Shown here: piece by piece, positions 34,524 through 38,335 of the stretch
How the letters are laid out: every line of letters starts with the position of its first letter
How positions within the stretch are numbered: the first letter of the stretch is position 1
DNA from: Rhodospirillaceae bacterium
GTDB taxonomy: Bacteria; Pseudomonadota; Alphaproteobacteria; UBA8366
Assembly (NCBI GenBank): GCA_002716125.1
Contig: PAZH01000045.1
Coordinates: forward strand, 1 to 38,335
Direction: 5' to 3'
DNA length: 38,335 bases
The notes under the pieces: generated by a model
Told to the model about the DNA's origin: nothing
Databases searched by the model: none
The model's input: the letters and a program-made list of their open reading frames with translations, nothing else
Program-made: the position numbers and the translations under genes

Positions 34524-36425
34524 CTACTGATCTTCGTGAAAGTGGCCATAAATTTTCTGCGCAACGCCCCGGCTAATGCCTTCCACGGCTTCAAGGTCGG
34601 TCAACCCCGCGCGGGCAACGCTTTGCGCTGATCCGAAATGCAGAAGAAGCGCTTTTTTCCGTTTCGCGCCGATTCCGGAGATCTCGTCGAGCGGTGAGGC
34701 CGAAATGTTCTTGGCGCGCCGGGCCCGGTGACTTCCGATGGCGAAGCGGTGCGCTTCGTCCCGCAACCGTTGTAAGAAATAGAGGACGGGGTCGCGTGGC
34801 TCGAGCATCATTGGTGATCGTCCCGTCCGATACAGATGTTCCCGGCCAGCGTTTCGCTCGGGACCTTTGGCAATAGCCAGCAAGGCGACGTCGTCCACGC
34901 CTAACTCTGCAAAGACTTCCTCTGCGATGGTGAGCTGACCCCGCCCGCCATCAATGATGACAAGATCCGGCCAAGTGCCGGTTTCGCGGTCCGGGTCTTC
35001 TTTGAGCGCCCGGGTGAAGCGCCGCGTGAGGACTTCGCGCATCATGGCGTAATCGTCACCCGCTGCGTCTTTCGATTTGATGTTGAACTTTCGATAACTG
35101 TTCTTCTCGAACCCGTTCAATCCAGAGACCACCATACCGCCGACCGCGTTGGAGCCTTGGATATGCGAGTTGTCGTAAATTTCGATACGCTCAGGCGCCC
35201 CATCGAGGTCCAAGCGGTCTGCCAAATCTTCCATAAGCCGTCGATGCGACGCGCTTTCCGCCATGCGCCGCGTCAGCGCGTCCCGGGCATTCGTCGCGGC
35301 ATGATCCACTGCTCTCTTCTTCGCCCCGCGCTTCGGCACCAAGAGATCGACTCGCCGTTCGGCGCGGATCGTCAGCGCTTCGGCGATCAGATTTCGCTGC
35401 GCCGGGGTGTGGCTGAGGAACACTTGGCGCAGCGGCGGATGTTTCTCATAAAACTGTCCCAGGAAGGCCGCGATCAAGTCTGCTGCATCCAGCCCTTTGG
35501 TCTGGCTTGGGAAATACGCGCGGTTACCGTAATTGCGGCCGGCGCGAAAAAAGAAAACTTGGATACAGACCTGGCCACCTTCCTCGTGAAGCGCGACGAC
35601 ATCGGCCTCATCCAGACCGGCCAGATTGATATCTTGATGTGCCTGTACCTGGGTCAATGCGCGAATACGGTCGCGGATTGCGGCCGCTTGTTCGAACGCG
35701 AGTTCCTCGCTCGCCGCTTGCATCTGAGTCGCCAGGTCTTCTTGAACCTTGGTGCTCCGGCCCGCGAGAAAAGCGCGGGACTGATCGACGAGCGCTTTGT
35801 AGTCCTCTGTTGAAATTCGATCGACGCAAGGGGCGCTGCAGCGTTTGATTTGATATTGGAGGCACGGACGGCTCCGCGTCTGAAAGATCGTATCGGCACA
35901 GTTTCGAAGCAGGAATGCGCGCTGCAAGGCGGTGATTGTTCGATTGACGGCCCCGACGGTCGCGAATGGCCCGAAGTAGTTGCCTTTGCGTTTACGGGCC
36001 CCGCGGTGTTTGACGATCTGCGGGAAATCATGGTCGCCGGTGATCAGGATATAGGGAAACGACTTATCGTCTCGCAGCAAGACATTATAGCGCGGCCGAA
36101 GTTGATTGATGAGGTTCGCTTCAAGGAGCAGGGCTTCCACTTCCGTATGCGTGGTGACGAACTCCATCGACACCGTCTCGGCGATCATCCGCTGCAACCG
36201 GTATGGTTGTTTCGCCGGGTGCGTATAGTTGGCGACCCGCTTCTTCAGATTGCGCGCTTTTCCCACATACAGCGCGTCGCCGCGTTTGTTGAGCATTCGA
36301 TAGACACCCGGCGCGCCCGGTAAGGTCGCGAGGTAACCACGAATGGTCTCCGCCCCGGTTGCGATGCTGCCGCCTGTCGCGACGGCTGGTTCGGCAGGGC
36401 GGCGTTGCTTGGGATTGTTCGTCAT
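34524..36425 (-). CDS. uvrC: UvrABC excinuclease subunit C
   Basis: 633 residues. GIY-YIG domain at the start ([30 protein letters not shown]), a cysteine-rich stretch ([17 protein letters not shown]), a UVR helix pair (about 225-260), the RNase H-like second nuclease domain ([37 protein letters not shown]), and HhH motifs at the end ([36 protein letters not shown]). UvrC makes both incisions in nucleotide excision repair. ATG 36425 is chosen; the frame continues 60 codons upstream, but that part is AT-rich and unlike UvrC. TATAAT lies 6 bp before the ATG, so the mRNA may be leaderless. Confidence 0.96.
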   Translation of the reverse strand: MTNNPKQRRPAEPAVATGGSIATGAETIRGYLATLPGAPGVYRMLNKRGDALYVGKARNLKKRVANYTHPAKQPYRLQRMIAETVSMEFVTTHTEVEALLLEANLINQLRPRYNVLLRDDKSFPYILITGDHDFPQIVKHRGARKRKGNYFGPFATVGAVNRTITALQRAFLLRNCADTIFQTRSRPCLQYQIKRCSAPCVDRISTEDYKALVDQSRAFLAGRSTKVQEDLATQMQAASEELAFEQAAAIRDRIRALTQVQAHQDINLAGLDEADVVALHEEGGQVCIQVFFFRAGRNYGNRAYFPSQTKGLDAADLIAAFLGQFYEKHPPLRQVFLSHTPAQRNLIAEALTIRAERRVDLLVPKRGAKKRAVDHAATNARDALTRRMAESASHRRLMEDLADRLDLDGAPERIEIYDNSHIQGSNAVGGMVVSGLNGFEKNSYRKFNIKSKDAAGDDYAMMREVLTRRFTRALKEDPDRETGTWPDLVIIDGGRGQLTIAEEVFAELGVDDVALLAIAKGPERNAGREHLYRTGRSPMMLEPRDPVLYFLQRLRDEAHRFAIGSHRARRAKNISASPLDEISGIGAKRKKALLLHFGSAQSVARAGLTDLEAVEGISRGVAQKIYGHFHEDQ

Positions 36426-36859
36426 GAGTGCATTATAAGCAAAAGTTCCAAAATTAGACTGCTGAGAATGAAATTTCGCCACAATTTCTGCGGCGTAATC
36501 CACGATCCGGCGTTCTATCCACGAAACTTGTGGATAACCTTGTTGATAGCTTGCCGATTCGACGCGCGGGCCCCGGATACGCTTGATCTTTTCCTGTTTG
36601 CACAAAAAATGAGCAAAATAAATAAGGCTTTGATAAATAAGAAAAAAAGTTATGCGACTTCGTTACAGCTTGTTCACATTTAAGAGTGGTACGATCTAAA
36701 ACAACGACTCGACGGGCGACTCGGCTGCTGTGCACAACTCGGGCGATTCGGAAGATCAAGAATACTTATTTTTTAATTACTTGGAGCAAATATTTCGCTG
36801 CAAATGGGAGCGTAACAGGTCGATATCACGTTGGTTTGTCGAAATACCGTCAAGCGAAT
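36426..36859. other. AT-rich intergenic region with DnaA-box-like sites
   Basis: This is the longest non-coding stretch in the window. It has a perfect DnaA box (TTATCCACA on the minus strand) at 36529-36537. Looser matches occur at 36495 (TAATCCACG), 36515 (CTATCCACG), 36596 (GTTTGCACA), 36670 (TTGTTCACA) and 36730 (TTGTGCACA on the minus strand). A run of about 55 bases at 36601-36655 is almost all A and T. GATCTTTTCCTGT at 36585-36597 agrees at 11 of 13 bases with the E. coli unwinding 13-mer. Four GANTC sites are present. The uvrC promoter lies at the left end. This could be a replication origin or a DnaA-controlled promoter region. Confidence 0.45.
36432..36437 (-). promoter_or_regulatory. 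Consensus -10 element of uvrC
   Basis: TATAAT on the minus strand ends 6 bases before the A of the uvrC ATG, and no Shine-Dalgarno sequence fits in between. The expected transcription start is at or next to the start codon. No good -35 is seen; TGCT before the hexamer may help. Confidence 0.5.
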
Positions 36860-37282
36860 TTATTGCTCATTTTGGCTTTCTCTCGCGACGGCATACCGGA
36901 GTACCATGTCCCGCAGTGTGACGATCCCCAGAAGGTTCTGATCGCCATCTAAAACGATCGCGCGGGACAGTTTGAAACGATTGATCAGGTTGATGGCGTA
37001 GCGGATATCCATGTTCGGGTGGACCGATATGATCGGCTTTCGCATGATCTCGTAAACGTTGACTCGGTCGAAGGACAAGTTCTTGGTGACGACCTGATCC
37101 GAGATATCGGTGATGGCGATAACACCGTATTCGTCGTCCGCATCCCGCCGGTCCACAATGAGTGAACTGAATCCGTATTCCTTCATCTGATTCATCGCTT
37201 CCCGCACAGAAGCGAGGCTATCGATCGTGCGAACGTCGCGCGTCATGACTTCACGGACTTTGATCTTCGGTTCTTGTTTCAT
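36860..37282 (-). CDS. Protein with a tandem pair of CBS domains
   Basis: 140 residues, nothing but two CBS domains: VREVMTRDVRTIDSLASVRE, then GVIAITDISDQVV; and VYEIMRKPIISVHPNMDIRY, then LGIVTLRDMVLRY. Such Bateman modules bind adenine nucleotides or similar ligands and control partner proteins. ATG 37282 overlaps the stop codon of the P-II-like gene by 4 bp, so both are made together, probably for one system with the DUF1538 membrane protein. No catalytic domain is fused. Confidence 0.9.
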   Translation of the reverse strand: MKQEPKIKVREVMTRDVRTIDSLASVREAMNQMKEYGFSSLIVDRRDADDEYGVIAITDISDQVVTKNLSFDRVNVYEIMRKPIISVHPNMDIRYAINLINRFKLSRAIVLDGDQNLLGIVTLRDMVLRYAVARESQNEQ

Positions 37283-37629
37283 AGTTGTTCCTCGATCTCT
37301 TCGGTCAGAACCTTCAATTGCGATTGCAATCCGACAGCGTCTTCGATCGCAATTTGGAATGCGATGCCGCTCCCGGGTTTTTGGTCGAACTCTCCGGCTT
37401 TCGCAATAGTCTCCAAAATCTCCCGGCTCATTTGTTCGACGACGAGAAACATCAAAAGGTCGCGGTGCCCGGCGATCTCGAGTCCAAGGAATGTTTTCTC
37501 CGGTGTGATTCCTTCGCCGCGGGCGCTCGTGACGACCGTCGCGCCCGTGGCGCCGGCTTCCCGAGCGGCGTCCAGAATGTTCTCCGTATGGTGGTCGTCG
37601 ACCAAAGCCATGATCAATTTAAACCTCAT
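37279..37629 (-). CDS. P-II-like signalling protein
   Basis: 116 residues, close to GlnB/GlnK size. MRFKLIMALVDDHHTENILD, AAREAGATGATVVTSARGEG, HRDLLMFLVVEQMSREILET and KPGSGIAFQIAIEDAVGL follow the ferredoxin-like P-II fold, but the T-loop region lacks the GlnB uridylylation-site sequence and the B-loop (KPGSG) differs. It is thus a P-II-like protein rather than GlnB. It starts 1 bp after the DUF1538 stop (GGAGAATGAG as Shine-Dalgarno). A role in controlling that membrane protein is inferred from the operon. Confidence 0.8.
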   Translation of the reverse strand: MRFKLIMALVDDHHTENILDAAREAGATGATVVTSARGEGITPEKTFLGLEIAGHRDLLMFLVVEQMSREILETIAKAGEFDQKPGSGIAFQIAIEDAVGLQSQLKVLTEEIEEQL

Positions 37630-37630
37630 C

Positions 37631-38335
37631 TCATTCTCCTTTCTCCAAACGCTGGCGCCGCCGTCGGCGCCAGCTGGAAATCTGCCCGTAGGCCAAAACC
37701 GACATCATCGGAAACAGACTGGCGAAGGCGATCAGCCCGAACCCGTCGATAACCGTATTGCGGCCGGGGATAGTCGATGCGAGACCGAGTCCCAATGCGG
37801 TCACTAAGGGAACGGTGACGGTCGACGTCGTCACCCCGCCCGAGTCGTAGGCCAGGGGGACGAGATCCTTGTTGGCGTAGATGGTCTGAAAGACCACGAT
37901 GACGTAGCCCGCAGCGATGTAAAAATGTAGAGGCGTGCCGGTCACGATTCGGAACGCGCCGAGCGATACGCCGATGGCGACACCCAGCGCGACGGTCAGG
38001 CGCAAGCCCCAAACGGAGATCGCTCCACCGGAAACGGAACTCGCTTTCAGCGCGACGGCGATCAGCGACGGTTCGGCGATTGTGGTCGCGAATCCGATGG
38101 CGGCGGCAAACGCGTAAACCCAGAGGTAGTCGCTCCAGGTGAGCGCTGCAGCGCTCTTGCCGCCCCCGACAAATGTCGGGTCGGTTAATTGTTTCGCCAT
38201 AATATCGCCAAGCGGGAACAAGGCTTCTTCCAAACCGACGAGGAACAATGCGAGGCCCACAAGCACGTACGCAAAGCCGACGAGGAGCCGACCTAAATTG
38301 GGCGGGCGCTCCCTGAGGACCGCGAATTGAAAAAA
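37631..38335 (-). CDS. DUF1538 integral membrane protein (5' truncated by window)
   Basis: 234 visible residues; the frame stays open to the window edge (FFQFAVLRERPPNLGRLLVG then FAYVLVGLALFLVG), so the true start is beyond it. About six membrane segments, with GLEEALFPLG, AAAIGFATTIAEPSLIAVAL, LALGVAIGVSLG and DSGGVTTSTVTVPLVTALGL, the repeated conserved stretches of DUF1538. The family is thought to be a transporter-like membrane protein, but its substrate is not known to me. It is directly followed by a P-II-like and a CBS protein, a layout like other nucleotide-gated transporter systems. Confidence 0.85.
   Translation of the reverse strand, partial: FFQFAVLRERPPNLGRLLVGFAYVLVGLALFLVGLEEALFPLGDIMAKQLTDPTFVGGGKSAAALTWSDYLWVYAFAAAIGFATTIAEPSLIAVALKASSVSGGAISVWGLRLTVALGVAIGVSLGAFRIVTGTPLHFYIAAGYVIVVFQTIYANKDLVPLAYDSGGVTTSTVTVPLVTALGLGLASTIPGRNTVIDGFGLIAFASLFPMMSVLAYGQISSWRRRRRQRLEKGE

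Noticed and set aside
36426..36605. 60-codon N-terminal extension of uvrC
   Set aside because: Sequence is AT-rich and unlike UvrC; a promoter hexamer lies inside it, just before ATG 36425.
36686..36952. Possible 88-residue gene on the plus strand in the uvrC-CBS gap
   Set aside because: No recognisable sequence, and it runs antisense into the CBS gene. The region is better read as non-coding.

Overview
The window looks like a core-genome stretch of a free-living alphaproteobacterium, most likely Rhodospirillales-like. I base this on gene order rather than on any database match: prs-rplY-pth-ychF, lgt-midA-pgeF, uvrC-pgsA-moaD-moaE and ubiK/ybjN/proC are all typical of that class. Genes are tightly packed, often overlap, and use ATG, GTG and TTG starts. 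I see no insertion sequences, phage genes, CRISPR arrays, tRNAs or rRNAs.

Layout. 1-2560: the 3' end of a molybdopterin oxidoreductase, then a convergent class III CoA-transferase. 2662-3735: an AhpD/CMD-like gene interrupted by an in-frame UGA in the redox motif Cys-x-x-UGA-x-x-x-His; I annotate it as a selenoprotein. 3732-12606 (minus strand): cupin dioxygenase-like protein, hldD, lgt, midA-like, pgeF, a lipoprotein, prs, rplY, pth and ychF. 12747-16579 (plus): an SDR-like protein, ubiK-like, ybjN-like, proC, a TetR regulator and a CsaA-like tRNA-binding protein. 16584-19149 (minus): a MarR regulator and an EnvZ/OmpR-type two-component pair. 19293-22331 (plus): ilvE, a metallophosphoesterase and a second UGA-interrupted gene of the GrdB-like reductase family (UGA-x-x-Cys). 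22345-25887: RidA, a PAS-GGDEF-EAL protein and a tandem universal stress protein. 25881-36425 (minus): two adjacent TPR/GT41 glycosyltransferases, an Fe-type alcohol dehydrogenase, DUF4169, the molybdenum-cofactor genes moaE, moaD, moeA and mobB, then pgsA and uvrC. 36426-36859 is the only long non-coding stretch; it is AT-rich and has several DnaA-box-like sites. 36860-38335 (minus): a CBS-pair protein, a P-II-like protein and a DUF1538 membrane protein, in one tight operon that runs off the window.

The strongest unusual signal is the pair of selenoprotein genes. In both, UGA sits at a catalytic cysteine position, the frame stays open afterwards, the family similarity continues, and a hairpin with a C-G-U-G apical loop starts at bacterial SECIS distance. 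Standard gene callers would report four separate fragments. Many other genes here end in TGA, so UGA is a normal stop elsewhere. The selA, selB, selC and selD genes must lie outside the window if this reading is right.

Other themes are molybdenum enzymes and their cofactor synthesis, envelope maturation (Lgt, HldD, PgeF, PgsA), translation quality control (Pth, YchF, L25), and signalling through c-di-GMP, EnvZ/OmpR and P-II/CBS proteins.
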